In this document: positions 1 through 6,245 of the stretch, in pieces
Layout: each line of letters starts with the position of its first letter
Numbering within the stretch: position 1 is the stretch's first letter
The notes under the pieces: model-generated
The model's database searches: none
Told to the model about the DNA's origin: nothing
What the model saw: only the letters and a program-made list of their open reading frames with translations
Source of the DNA: Bacteroidales bacterium
Lineage (GTDB): Bacteria; Bacteroidota; Bacteroidia; Bacteroidales; ML635J-15
Assembly (NCBI GenBank): GCA_023228725.1
Contig: JALOAQ010000071.1
Location: forward strand, 1-15,780
Length of the DNA: 15,780 bases
Direction of reading: 5' to 3'
Made by a program: the position numbers and the translations under genes

Positions 1-1
1 A

Positions 2-514
2 TACCATATAATTAATCATTTAACTGAAGAAGTTAGTAATGAAACCAGAAATGTTTTAGTTGAATCAGCAAGAATAGCTAGGGGAAATATAAAAGATATA
101 AAAGAGCTAAATGCAAAAGATTTTGATGCACTTGTTCTTCCTGGCGGTTTTGGAGCGGCTAAAAATTTATCTTCTTTTGCTTACGAAGGCGAAAACTTTA
201 GAGTTGACACAGATGTAGAAAGAGTTGTTAAAGATTTTCATAATTCAAAAAAACCAATAGCGGCTTTATGTATTGCTCCTGTAATTATTTCGAAAGTTCT
301 TGGTGCTGAAGTTACAATTGGCAATGATAAAGAAACTGCCACAATTATCGAACATGTTGGAGGTAAGCATATTATTAAAGATTATCACGAAATAGCTATT
401 GATACAAAAAATCTTATTGTAACTAACCCATGCTATATGATTGCTGATGATATTTATAAAGTTTGGTTGGGTGCCGAAGCCAGCATTGAAGCATTGCTTG
501 GTTTAATAAAATAA
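2..514 (+). CDS. elbB: ElbB-like DJ-1/PfpI superfamily protein, 5'-truncated
   Basis: The open frame enters at the left edge and stops with TAA at 512-514, giving 170 residues. E. coli ElbB is about 217 residues, so roughly the first 50 are missing. The visible part matches ElbB almost motif for motif: INHLTEE near the start, then ETRNVLVESARIARG, then LVLPGGFGAAKNLSSFA, and the nucleophile-elbow segment ALCIAP with the conserved cysteine, followed by TIGND and VTNPCYM. ElbB belongs to the class I glutamine amidotransferase-like/DJ-1 superfamily; a glyoxalase-type activity on small aldehydes has been described for the E. coli protein, but its physiological role is unsettled. It converges on the tonB-like gene with 18 bp between the stop codons and no obvious hairpin there. 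The family call is firm; the substrate is unknown. Confidence 0.88.
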   Translation, partial: YHIINHLTEEVSNETRNVLVESARIARGNIKDIKELNAKDFDALVLPGGFGAAKNLSSFAYEGENFRVDTDVERVVKDFHNSKKPIAALCIAPVIISKVLGAEVTIGNDKETATIIEHVGGKHIIKDYHEIAIDTKNLIVTNPCYMIADDIYKVWLGAEASIEALLGLIK

Positions 515-532
515 TTATTCTTAAAATAAATA

Positions 533-1276
533 TTATACAGGCTTAAATTCTATTGTAACATTTCCTGTTTGATCTCCTGCTCCAGGCTTTGCTTCATACT
601 TCCATTGTTTCACAGCATCAGTTGCAGGTTGAACGCATTCATTACAGTTTGTACTAACAAGACTTACGCTAATCACGTTACCTTTATCATTTACAATAAT
701 TTTTAGCACAACTTTTCCAACCATATTATCTTTTCCAACAGGATTTACTTTATTTAAAATTTTTCTATTTCCTATTCCTCCGCCAACACCGCCTGGTCCG
801 CTTCCACTACCTTGTCCGCCTGTTCCCAATCCTGGATTTCCATCTCCGCTACCTGTTCCTGCATTTCCACTACCTGTTCCACTACCAAAAACTCCACCAC
901 CAAACATATTATTAATTCTGTCTGCATTGGGATTTGTTGGTGTAACAGACGTTTCTGTTTGGTCAGTGTTTGGTTTAGGGTCTTGAACTGTTGGGTTATT
1001 ACCTGATTGCATAAAGGGGGCATCTTCATTTGTCTGCGTGTTCACGCCTTCATTTGAAGAGATTTGAGAAGAGGTGTTTTGTGCGTTTGATGAGTTGTTT
1101 GGCGATGAAGCACCAGCATTGATGTTACCGCCCCCTTCAAAATCAATCAGTATGCCTTCTTCTGGAGGAAGAGGCAATGGTGTTGTGAATCCTAATAAAA
1201 AAAGCAAAACACCAACAATTATACTATATATAATTGCTGCTAAAATTCCATATATATTATGCTCTTTAAGATTCAT
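533..1276 (-). CDS. tonB: TonB family energy-transducing protein
   Basis: A 247-residue periplasm-spanning protein with one membrane anchor at about residues 9-30, directly followed by PLPLPPEEGILIDFE, a pattern typical of Bacteroidota TonB-like proteins. Residues about 50-120 are a low-complexity Asn/Ser/Thr/Gln linker and 126-169 a glycine-rich stretch of GSG-like repeats. A TonB C-terminal domain follows (about 171-247), with VGKVVLKIIVNDKGNV and a terminal beta strand VTIEFKPV. TonB couples the proton motive force gathered by ExbB/ExbD to TonB-dependent outer-membrane receptors. The start lies 1 bp after the exbD stop, so the two are translationally adjacent. The linker is Gly-rich rather than the Pro-rich one of enterobacterial TonB. 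Which receptor it serves cannot be told from this window. Confidence 0.88.
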   Translation of the reverse strand: MNLKEHNIYGILAAIIYSIIVGVLLFLLGFTTPLPLPPEEGILIDFEGGGNINAGASSPNNSSNAQNTSSQISSNEGVNTQTNEDAPFMQSGNNPTVQDPKPNTDQTETSVTPTNPNADRINNMFGGGVFGSGTGSGNAGTGSGDGNPGLGTGGQGSGSGPGGVGGGIGNRKILNKVNPVGKDNMVGKVVLKIIVNDKGNVISVSLVSTNCNECVQPATDAVKQWKYEAKPGAGDQTGNVTIEFKPV

Positions 1277-1277
1277 A

Positions 1278-1682
1278 TTATTCAGGCTTAGTTGCCAAAA
1301 TTAATTTCCAATTATTATTTTTTGAAATATTCATAATTTTTACCACTTGCTCCATTGGAACAGATTTATCAACATGCAAAGAAACATATGGTTCTTCTTG
1401 TCCGACAAGCTCTCTAATTAATAATTGCTCTACATCTGCTTCATCGCAAGGCTGTGTTCCAACTGCAAACACATAAGTTCCATCATTCATATCTTTTATA
1501 GATACTGTTGTAAAAGGCTTAGCTTGAGTTTGGCTATTACTTGATGGAAGCAATAATTTTAATGCATTTGGTGCAATCATGGTAGAAGTAATCATGAAAA
1601 AAATAAGCAACAAGAATACCAAATCAGACATTGACGACATGCTGAATTCTGCACTTACTTTACTTCTGCTTTTTATAGCCAT
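1278..1682 (-). CDS. exbD: ExbD/TolR family biopolymer transporter
   Basis: 134 residues with the standard ExbD layout: a short basic N-terminus (MAIKSRSKVSAEFSM), one transmembrane helix at about residues 20-37 starting SDLVFLLLIFFMITST, and a periplasmic domain. Asp20 at the start of the helix corresponds to the essential proton-pathway aspartate (Asp25 in E. coli ExbD). The periplasmic part contains VSLHVDKSVPMEQVVKIM, the usual nucleotide-free alpha/beta fold region of ExbD/TolR. It sits between exbB (7-bp gap) and the tonB-like gene (1-bp gap), so all three are surely co-transcribed. TolR is the alternative, but the Bacteroidota-style TonB partner next door favours ExbD. Confidence 0.93.
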   Translation of the reverse strand: MAIKSRSKVSAEFSMSSMSDLVFLLLIFFMITSTMIAPNALKLLLPSSNSQTQAKPFTTVSIKDMNDGTYVFAVGTQPCDEADVEQLLIRELVGQEEPYVSLHVDKSVPMEQVVKIMNISKNNNWKLILATKPE

Positions 1683-1689
1683 AATTAAA

Positions 1690-2370
1690 TTATTTTACAG
1701 GTTCGTTTAGAATATCCATAAACTCTGTGGTTTTTGCTTCAAGTTGTACAACTAAACTAGTAATTCTTGCAACCAAAATATTGTAAGCAAAATAAGCTAA
1801 AATACCAACTATAAGACCACCTACTGTTGAAACTAAAGCTTCATAAATTCCACCCGACAAAGTACCTATATCTAAATTATTTCCTGCGTTAGCCATTGAG
1901 TAAAAGGCAGTTACCATACCAGTTACTGTTCCAAGAAAACCTAACATAGGAGCTCCCCCAGCAATGGTTGCTAAAACAGGCAAACCTTTTTCTAATTTCG
2001 CTACTTCTTGTTTACCTACATTTTCTACAGTAGTGTTGATATCACTTAAAGGACGACCAATACGGCTAATACCCTTTTCAATCATTCTTGCCAAAGGACC
2101 ATCTTGAACTCTACATAAGTCAATAGCAGAATCAATTTTTCCTGAAAAAATATTGTTCTTAATATTGTCCATAAAAGCCCTTTGTTCTTTCTTAGCTTTC
2201 TGAATAGCAATAAACCTATCTATAAATAAATAAACGGCAATTACTGATAATAATCCTAAGATTATCATAATTACACCACCTTTAGTTGCTAATTCAAACA
2301 AAGATAAAGTCTCTTCTGTAGGAACAGGATTAACAACATTTTGCAAACTATCTACATTTAAAAATAACAT
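1690..2370 (-). CDS. exbB: ExbB/TolQ/MotA proton channel family protein
   Basis: 226 residues with three hydrophobic helices at about 33-53, 131-158 and 173-203, the ExbB topology. Helix 2 carries APMLGFLGTVTGMVTAF and helix 3 begins with EALVSTVGGLIVGI. Thr148 and Thr182 match the channel-lining threonines of the family. The cytoplasmic segment between helices 1 and 2 holds GPLARMIEKGISR. It is the first gene of the exbB-exbD-tonB operon and forms the proton-conducting pentamer around ExbD in the inner membrane. The ATG at 2370 lies about 37 bp downstream of a weak promoter-like match. Family call is firm. Confidence 0.94.
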   Translation of the reverse strand: MLFLNVDSLQNVVNPVPTEETLSLFELATKGGVIMIILGLLSVIAVYLFIDRFIAIQKAKKEQRAFMDNIKNNIFSGKIDSAIDLCRVQDGPLARMIEKGISRIGRPLSDINTTVENVGKQEVAKLEKGLPVLATIAGGAPMLGFLGTVTGMVTAFYSMANAGNNLDIGTLSGGIYEALVSTVGGLIVGILAYFAYNILVARITSLVVQLEAKTTEFMDILNEPVK

Positions 2371-2406
2371 AATTAAAATTTTACTTTTATTTTTTCTTCT
2401 TTTTTA

Positions 2407-2438
2407 CGAAATTATACACATTTTTATTTTTAAATCAA
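2407..2438 (-). promoter_or_regulatory. Possible promoter for exbB-exbD-tonB
   Basis: Read on the minus strand, TTG at 2438-2436 is followed after 21 nt by TAATTTCG at 2414-2407. The latter differs from the Bacteroidota -7 consensus TANNTTTG at one position. The location, 37 bp before the exbB start, is sensible, but the match is imperfect in AT-rich DNA. The rest of the 272-bp divergent gap shows nothing else recognisable on this strand. Confidence 0.3.
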
Positions 2439-2614
2439 TTATTTAAAGGTTTTTATTAACATGAAAATGTTAAATCAAACAACTTATTTATTAAACGCTA
2501 ATAAACTGTTGTTTATTGCATTGAAATTTCTCAAAATATTCATATTGTTGAAAATTATTGCGTTTTTGTTTATTAAAGCTTTAAAATAAGTTATGAAAAT
2601 AGAATATTATAAGG

Positions 2615-2622
2615 TATTTTTG
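2615..2622 (+). promoter_or_regulatory. Promoter -7 element for the transaldolase operon
   Basis: TATTTTTG matches the Bacteroidota -7 consensus TANNTTTG exactly and ends 20 bp before the ATG at 2643. That would give a leader of only about 14 nt. No clear TTTG -33 element is present; the region about 20 nt upstream reads GTTATG. It is the same octamer as at 5406-5413, 5897-5904 and 11685-11692. Confidence 0.45.
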
Positions 2623-2642
2623 CAAAAATTAAAAGTAAATAT

Positions 2643-3299
2643 ATGAAATTTTTTATTGATACAGCAAATTTAGACCAAATAAAAGAAGCACAAGCTCTTG
2701 GTGTTTTAGACGGCGTAACTACCAATCCTTCACTAATGGCAAAAGAAGGAATTGCAGGTAAAGAAAATATTTTAAATCATTATTTAAAAATTTGCGAAAT
2801 TGTAAATGGCGATGTTTCAGCTGAAGTTATTAGCACAGACTATCAAGGTATTATTAAAGAAGGTGAGGAATTAGCTGCCTTACACCCTCAAATTGTGGTA
2901 AAAGTTCCAATTATTAAAGATGGAATTAAAGCAATAAAATATTTTTCGGAAAAAGGAATACGTACAAATTGTACTTTGGTATTTTCTGTTGGGCAAGCAC
3001 TTTTAGCTGCAAAAGCAGGTGCTACTTATGTTTCGCCTTTCATTGGCCGCCTCGATGACAACAGTACTGACGGAGTTGAGCTTATTGGGCAAATTGTAGA
3101 TATGTATAATTACTATGAATTTGACACACAAGTTTTAGCTGCGTCAATTCGTCATACAATGCACATTATCAAATGCTTAGAAATGGGAGCTGATGTAGCA
3201 ACCTGTCCTCTAAATGCAATTTTAGGATTATTAAAACACCCTTTAACAGATATTGGTTTAGAACAATTTTTAAAAGACTATAATAAACTAAATAAATAA
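2643..3299 (+). CDS. talC: Transaldolase, TalC/FSA subfamily
   Basis: 218 residues, the length of the short decameric TalC/MipB/fructose-6-phosphate aldolase group. The motifs run in order: MKFFIDTANL, GVTTNPSLMAKEG, EVISTD, VVKVPI with the Schiff-base lysine Lys87, TNCTLVFS, SPFIGRLDD and AASIR. The protein transfers dihydroxyacetone units between sugar phosphates in the non-oxidative pentose phosphate pathway. Phe133 in SPFIGRLDD sits where E. coli FSA has Tyr131; transaldolases have Phe at this position, and a Phe-to-Tyr change turns TalB into an FSA-like enzyme. I therefore infer transaldolase rather than fructose-6-phosphate aldolase activity. The next gene starts 1 bp after the stop, so the two are co-transcribed. 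Confidence 0.93.
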   Translation: MKFFIDTANLDQIKEAQALGVLDGVTTNPSLMAKEGIAGKENILNHYLKICEIVNGDVSAEVISTDYQGIIKEGEELAALHPQIVVKVPIIKDGIKAIKYFSEKGIRTNCTLVFSVGQALLAAKAGATYVSPFIGRLDDNSTDGVELIGQIVDMYNYYEFDTQVLAASIRHTMHIIKCLEMGADVATCPLNAILGLLKHPLTDIGLEQFLKDYNKLNK

Positions 3300-3300
3300 A

Positions 3301-3921
3301 ATGGCCTTATTTTTACGTATGCATCCCGAAAACCCATCGGAAAGGCATATAAACCAAATAGTAGATATTTTAAAAAACGGTGGGGTAATTATTTACCCCA
3401 CTGATACAGTATATGGTATTGGTTGTGATATTACCAAACAAAAAGCAATTGAAAAAGTAGCACTAATTAAAGGAATTAGACCAGAAAAAGCAAACTTTTC
3501 TTTTATCTGTTACGACCTTAGCCATATTTCAGACTTTACAAAACCTTTAAACAACACTATTTTCAAACTAATGAAAAGGAATTTGCCTGGTCCTTTTACA
3601 TTTATTTTAGAAGCCAATAATAATGTTCCAAAAATATTGAAAGCAAATCGAAAATCTATAGGTATAAGAGTTCCTAACAACAATATTATACGTGAAATTG
3701 TGAAAAATTTAGGTAATCCCATTTTAACAAGTTCATTAAAAACAAATGACGAAATTATTGAATACAACACCGACCCTGAATTGATTTTTGAAGAATATGA
3801 AAATATTGTTGATGCAGTTATTGACGGTGGTTATGGTGGATTAACAGCCTCTACAATAATAGATTGTACTAATAGCGAACCAGAAATTATTAGATTAGGA
3901 AGTATTGAACCTGAATTTTAA
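3301..3921 (+). CDS. YciO-like protein of the Sua5/YrdC/TsaC (threonylcarbamoyl-AMP synthase) family
   Basis: 206 residues with the YrdC-domain motifs GGVIIYPTDTVYGIGC (28-42), KGIRPEKANFSFIC (57-70), LPGPFTFIL (95-103), KSIGIRVPNN and STIIDCT (184-190). The family makes L-threonylcarbamoyl-AMP for the tRNA modification t6A37. The N-terminus, LRMHPENPSERHINQ, closely resembles E. coli YciO rather than TsaC. The segment aligned to the TsaC SxN signature reads TSSLK, lacking the Asn, as in YciO. I therefore call it YciO-type; full t6A-synthase function is uncertain and a separate TsaC may exist elsewhere in the genome. It follows the transaldolase gene by 1 bp and converges on trkH, with 10 bp between the stop codons and no visible terminator. 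Confidence 0.85.
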   Translation: MALFLRMHPENPSERHINQIVDILKNGGVIIYPTDTVYGIGCDITKQKAIEKVALIKGIRPEKANFSFICYDLSHISDFTKPLNNTIFKLMKRNLPGPFTFILEANNNVPKILKANRKSIGIRVPNNNIIREIVKNLGNPILTSSLKTNDEIIEYNTDPELIFEEYENIVDAVIDGGYGGLTASTIIDCTNSEPEIIRLGSIEPEF

Positions 3922-3931
3922 ATTTATATAT

Positions 3932-5383
3932 TTATTTTCTCCAGAATGTTTTTGTAAATAAAATCATTACTGTAAAAAGCTCTAAACGTCCAACTAACAT
4001 CATAAAGGATAAAAGCCATTTACCAAAAATACTAATTTCTGAAAAACTAGCAGAAGGACCAAACGAGCCTAAAGCAGGACCAACATTACTAATACTTGCT
4101 ACAACGGCTCCTAAAGAACTTGTAAAATCTAAATCTGTAAATGATAAAACTATTGTTCCTAAAACAATTAATACAGCATATAAAATAACAAATGCTAAAA
4201 CGCTATTAACAGTTTTTTCTGAGAGCACAAGCTTATTATATCTAACCGGCAATACTGCATTTGGAAATAAAAGCCGTTTAAATTCAAGAATGCTATTTCT
4301 CAATAAAACATGTATTCTAACAACTTTAATACCTCCACTAGTAGAACCGGATGAACCACCAATTAGCATAACTACTAATATTATCAACCACAATCCGTTT
4401 GGATGCCACTGAGTATAATCATTTGTACTAAATCCCGTTGTTGTCATTACCGAGGCGACCTGAAAAAATGAATCTCTTATAGATTTTTCTATTGGTAAAT
4501 CCATATAAAACCAAAGTCCAAGAGCAAGTATAGAACTTAGGCTTATGATTAAAAACAAATAAAATTTTACTTCTGTATTTTTAATAAGTTTTTTAATTTT
4601 TCCTGTAAGTCCAAAATATAATACACTATAATTAATTCCCGATAAAATCATAAATACTAAAATAATATAATGTATTGAAGGAGCCGACCAATAAGCAATA
4701 CTGGCTTGTTTTGTGGAATATCCACCTGTTGCCATTGTTGTAAATGCATGATTTATTGCATCAAACCAATCCATGCCTGAAAAAAATAATAAAACACTTA
4801 ATATAAATGTTAATGATATATAAACTAACCAAAGTTTTTTTGCAGTTCCTTTAATTCGCGGATGTAGTTTATCTGTAGAAATGCCTGGCACTTCAGCTAC
4901 AAACAATTGCATACCACCAGATTTAACAATAGGAATTGTAGCAATTGATAACACAATTATTCCCATCCCGCCTATCCACTGGGTTAAACTACGCCAAAAT
5001 AAAAGTCCGTGAGGCAAACTCTCAATATTATCTAAAATAGAAGCACCTGTTGTTGTAAACCCAGACATAGTTTCAAAAAAAGCATCAGTAAAATTTGGAA
5101 TATAACCACTAATAAAAAAAGGCAAAGAGCCAAACAAAGATAAAACTATCCAAGCTAAACTTACTATCAGATAAGATTCGCGTTTATCAACCTTTTTATC
5201 AATTTTAAAATTTGGAATAACTAATAATAAGCCTACAAGAAAAGTAATTATTGCAGAAATTAATAAAAATTGAAAATCTATTTCTGAATATATTGTAGAA
5301 ATTGCAACGGCAACAAACATAAAAACGCTTTCCACCAATAGAAGTGCTCCAAGAAAAAGCATTATAATTTTATGTTTGAGCAT
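3932..5383 (-). CDS. trkH: TrkH family potassium uptake protein
   Basis: 483 residues, the usual TrkH length, built of four M1-P-M2 repeats. The four selectivity-filter segments are visible: TTTGAS (110-115), ATGGYS (218-223), TTTGFS (314-319) and SNVGPA (432-437). The intramembrane loop GGSSGSTSGGIKVVR (342-356) and the C-terminal MLVGRLELFTVMILF are also typical. TrkH forms the K+-translocating pore in the inner membrane, normally gated by the cytoplasmic NAD/nucleotide-binding protein TrkA. No trkA is visible in this window, so it must be encoded elsewhere. The gene stands alone, between a convergent neighbour and a terminator just upstream, with its own -7-like element at 5406-5413. Confidence 0.95.
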   Translation of the reverse strand: MLKHKIIMLFLGALLLVESVFMFVAVAISTIYSEIDFQFLLISAIITFLVGLLLVIPNFKIDKKVDKRESYLIVSLAWIVLSLFGSLPFFISGYIPNFTDAFFETMSGFTTTGASILDNIESLPHGLLFWRSLTQWIGGMGIIVLSIATIPIVKSGGMQLFVAEVPGISTDKLHPRIKGTAKKLWLVYISLTFILSVLLFFSGMDWFDAINHAFTTMATGGYSTKQASIAYWSAPSIHYIILVFMILSGINYSVLYFGLTGKIKKLIKNTEVKFYLFLIISLSSILALGLWFYMDLPIEKSIRDSFFQVASVMTTTGFSTNDYTQWHPNGLWLIILVVMLIGGSSGSTSGGIKVVRIHVLLRNSILEFKRLLFPNAVLPVRYNKLVLSEKTVNSVLAFVILYAVLIVLGTIVLSFTDLDFTSSLGAVVASISNVGPALGSFGPSASFSEISIFGKWLLSFMMLVGRLELFTVMILFTKTFWRK

Positions 5384-5405
5384 TTGATTGTATTTATATT
5401 TTATA

Positions 5406-5413
5406 CAAAAATA
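5406..5413 (-). promoter_or_regulatory. Promoter -7 element for trkH
   Basis: On the minus strand this reads TATTTTTG, a perfect TANNTTTG match, 22 bp before the trkH ATG. It lies between the terminator of the tRNA unit (5437-5466) and trkH, where an independent promoter is needed. No good TTTG -33 element is seen at the expected distance. Confidence 0.42.
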
Positions 5414-5436
5414 AAACTATTTAGTTATAAAAATAA

Positions 5437-5466
5437 AAAAAGCCTGACAAAATTGTCAAGCTTTTT
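5437..5466 (-). terminator. Rho-independent terminator of the tRNA-Pro unit
   Basis: AAAAAGC at 5437-5443 pairs with GCTTTTT at 5460-5466, and TGACAA at 5445-5450 pairs with TTGTCA at 5453-5458. One C/A mismatch lies in between and the loop is short. On the minus strand the stem is followed by a T-rich run. It begins 6 bp after the 3' end of the tRNA, so it most likely ends that transcript; the symmetry would let it act on the other strand as well. Confidence 0.75.
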
Positions 5467-5471
5467 CTTGT

Positions 5472-5545
5472 CGGGGTGGCAGGATTCGAACCTGCGGCCC
5501 CCTGCTCCCAAAGCAGGTGCGCTAACCGGACTGCGCTACACCCCG
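5472..5545 (-). tRNA. tRNA-Pro (anticodon TGG)
   Basis: A complete 74-nt cloverleaf on the minus strand. The acceptor CGGGGTG pairs with CACCCCG over 7 bp. The D-stem is GCGC/GCGC with an AGTCCGGTTA loop. The anticodon stem CCTGC/GCAGG encloses the loop TTTGGGA, giving anticodon TGG after U33. The variable region is GGGCC. The T-stem GCAGG/CCTGC encloses TTCGAAT. The CCA end is not encoded. TGG reads proline CCN codons. The gene is immediately preceded, in its own direction, by three tandem units that copy its 5' third. Confidence 0.97.
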
Positions 5546-5797
5546 TAATATTTATAATCATGCATTCCGAACTATGCGACCCTCCCGATAACAAATCGGG
5601 ATACGATAACCAGACTGCGCTACACCCCGTAATATTTATAATCATGCATTCCGAACTATGCGACCCTCCCGATAACAAATCGGGATACGCTAACCGGACT
5701 GCGCTACACCCCGTAATATTTATAATCATGCATTCCGAACTATGCGACCCTCCCGATAACAAATCGGGATACGATAACCGGACTGCGCTACACCCCG
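5546..5797 (-). repeat. Tandem array of three 84-bp tRNA-like units upstream of tRNA-Pro
   Basis: The units occupy 5797-5714, 5713-5630 and 5629-5546 on the minus strand, with an exact 84-bp period, and run straight into the real tRNA at 5545. Each unit starts with 25 nt copied from the tRNA-Pro 5' end (acceptor strand, D-arm). The middle unit is identical to it, the outer one has one change and the one nearest the tRNA has two. The remaining 59 nt are identical in all three units and read as a decayed tRNA body. They hold a stem CCCGA/TCGGG around a 7-nt loop TTTGTTA, a GGGTC variable-like segment, and a T-arm-like GCAT/ATGC enclosing AGTTCGGA. The 3' acceptor strand is missing, replaced by an AT-rich run ending ATTATAAATATTA. 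No unit can form a complete tRNA. Reading frames across the array are artefacts. Confidence 0.9.
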
Positions 5798-5826
5798 TAA
5801 TATGTTTACTTTGCATTCAGAATTGA
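5798..5826 (-). repeat. Decayed edge of a fourth tRNA-like unit
   Basis: Beyond the outermost 25-nt tRNA copy the sequence still resembles the unit body. TAATAT is retained, and GCATTCAGAATT parallels GCATTCCGAACT of the units. The similarity then fades. This suggests the array was once longer on this side, or that the founding unit has diverged. Confidence 0.45.
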
Positions 5827-6245
5827 GATATGCTAGGTAATGATTATTTTTATTATATAAAATATTTAAAAGAACTTCCCTTATGTTTTGGGACTGCAAA
5901 AATAATACAATTCTGAATAAAACAAATTATTTTTGATAAATATTTGAAAAAAAAATATGTTTTATTTATTTCTTAAAACTTTTAGTATGCTAATTGATTA
6001 AATATCTGCACTTTACAATATAAATTTATTTATGATTTTTAAAAACAAATAAAAAAACAAGTACTAAAAAACATAAACATAAATATTTCTAAAAACAGTA
6101 ATAGTTTAATTTATATAGTTTTTAAACTGTTAATTGTATAAATTTCAAAATTTACGCATAGGTATTTATGTCTTATATATATTTTTACAAAAATAAAATC
6201 GCTACTAAATTATTGCGATTAAAATATTATTTAACATTTTTTTTT
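5827..6245. other. AT-rich intergenic region upstream of the gingipain-like gene
   Basis: I see no credible gene in these 419 bp. The region holds the minus-strand promoter at 5897-5926 and, on the plus strand, a lone TATTTTTG at 5928-5935 without a -33 box. An AT-rich inverted repeat has arms at about 6099-6109 and 6122-6132 (core AGTTTAA/TTAAACT). The 26 codons from an upstream ATG at 6168 are open but look like leader sequence, because a clean signal peptide starts at 6246. No convincing plus-strand promoter for the protease gene was found. Confidence 0.5.
5897..5926 (-). promoter_or_regulatory. Promoter for the tRNA-like array and tRNA-Pro
   Basis: On the minus strand TTTG at 5926-5923 is followed after 18 nt by TATTTTTG at 5904-5897. 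Both boxes match the Bacteroidota -33/-7 consensus (TTTG, TANNTTTG) with suitable spacing, which makes this the best promoter in the window. Transcription would start near 5890 and run through the three tRNA-like units and tRNA-Pro to the terminator at 5466-5437, a transcript of roughly 450 nt. Confidence 0.55.

Noticed and set aside
812..1304. Open frames on the plus strand opposite the tonB-like gene
   Set aside because: They are antisense shadows of the Gly/Ser-rich and membrane-anchor coding sequence; composition (Cys/Ser/Thr-rich) is not protein-like.
3922..3931. Possible terminator between the convergent yciO-like and trkH genes
   Set aside because: Only 10 bp separate the stops, and no inverted repeat with a T-run is visible around them.
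5521..5797. CRISPR-like pattern: 25-nt repeats at regular 84-bp spacing
   Set aside because: The spacers are identical to each other, the repeats are the 5' end of a tRNA, and no cas gene is present. It is a tandem repeat, not a CRISPR array.
5472..5797. Attachment-site duplication from an integrative element at the tRNA gene
   Set aside because: Integrases normally restore the 3' end of the tRNA, while here the 5' end is copied; there is no integrase gene nor any element between the copies.
5421..5826. Two long open frames, one on each strand, with repetitive protein sequence
   Set aside because: They are translations of the tRNA and its 84-bp repeats (84 is divisible by 3, so frames stay open). 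They have no start context or protein-like composition.
6099..6132. AT-rich inverted repeat as a riboswitch or terminator upstream of the protease
   Set aside because: The stem is nearly all A-T pairs with a 12-nt loop and no T-run or conserved motif. It can arise by chance in such AT-rich DNA.
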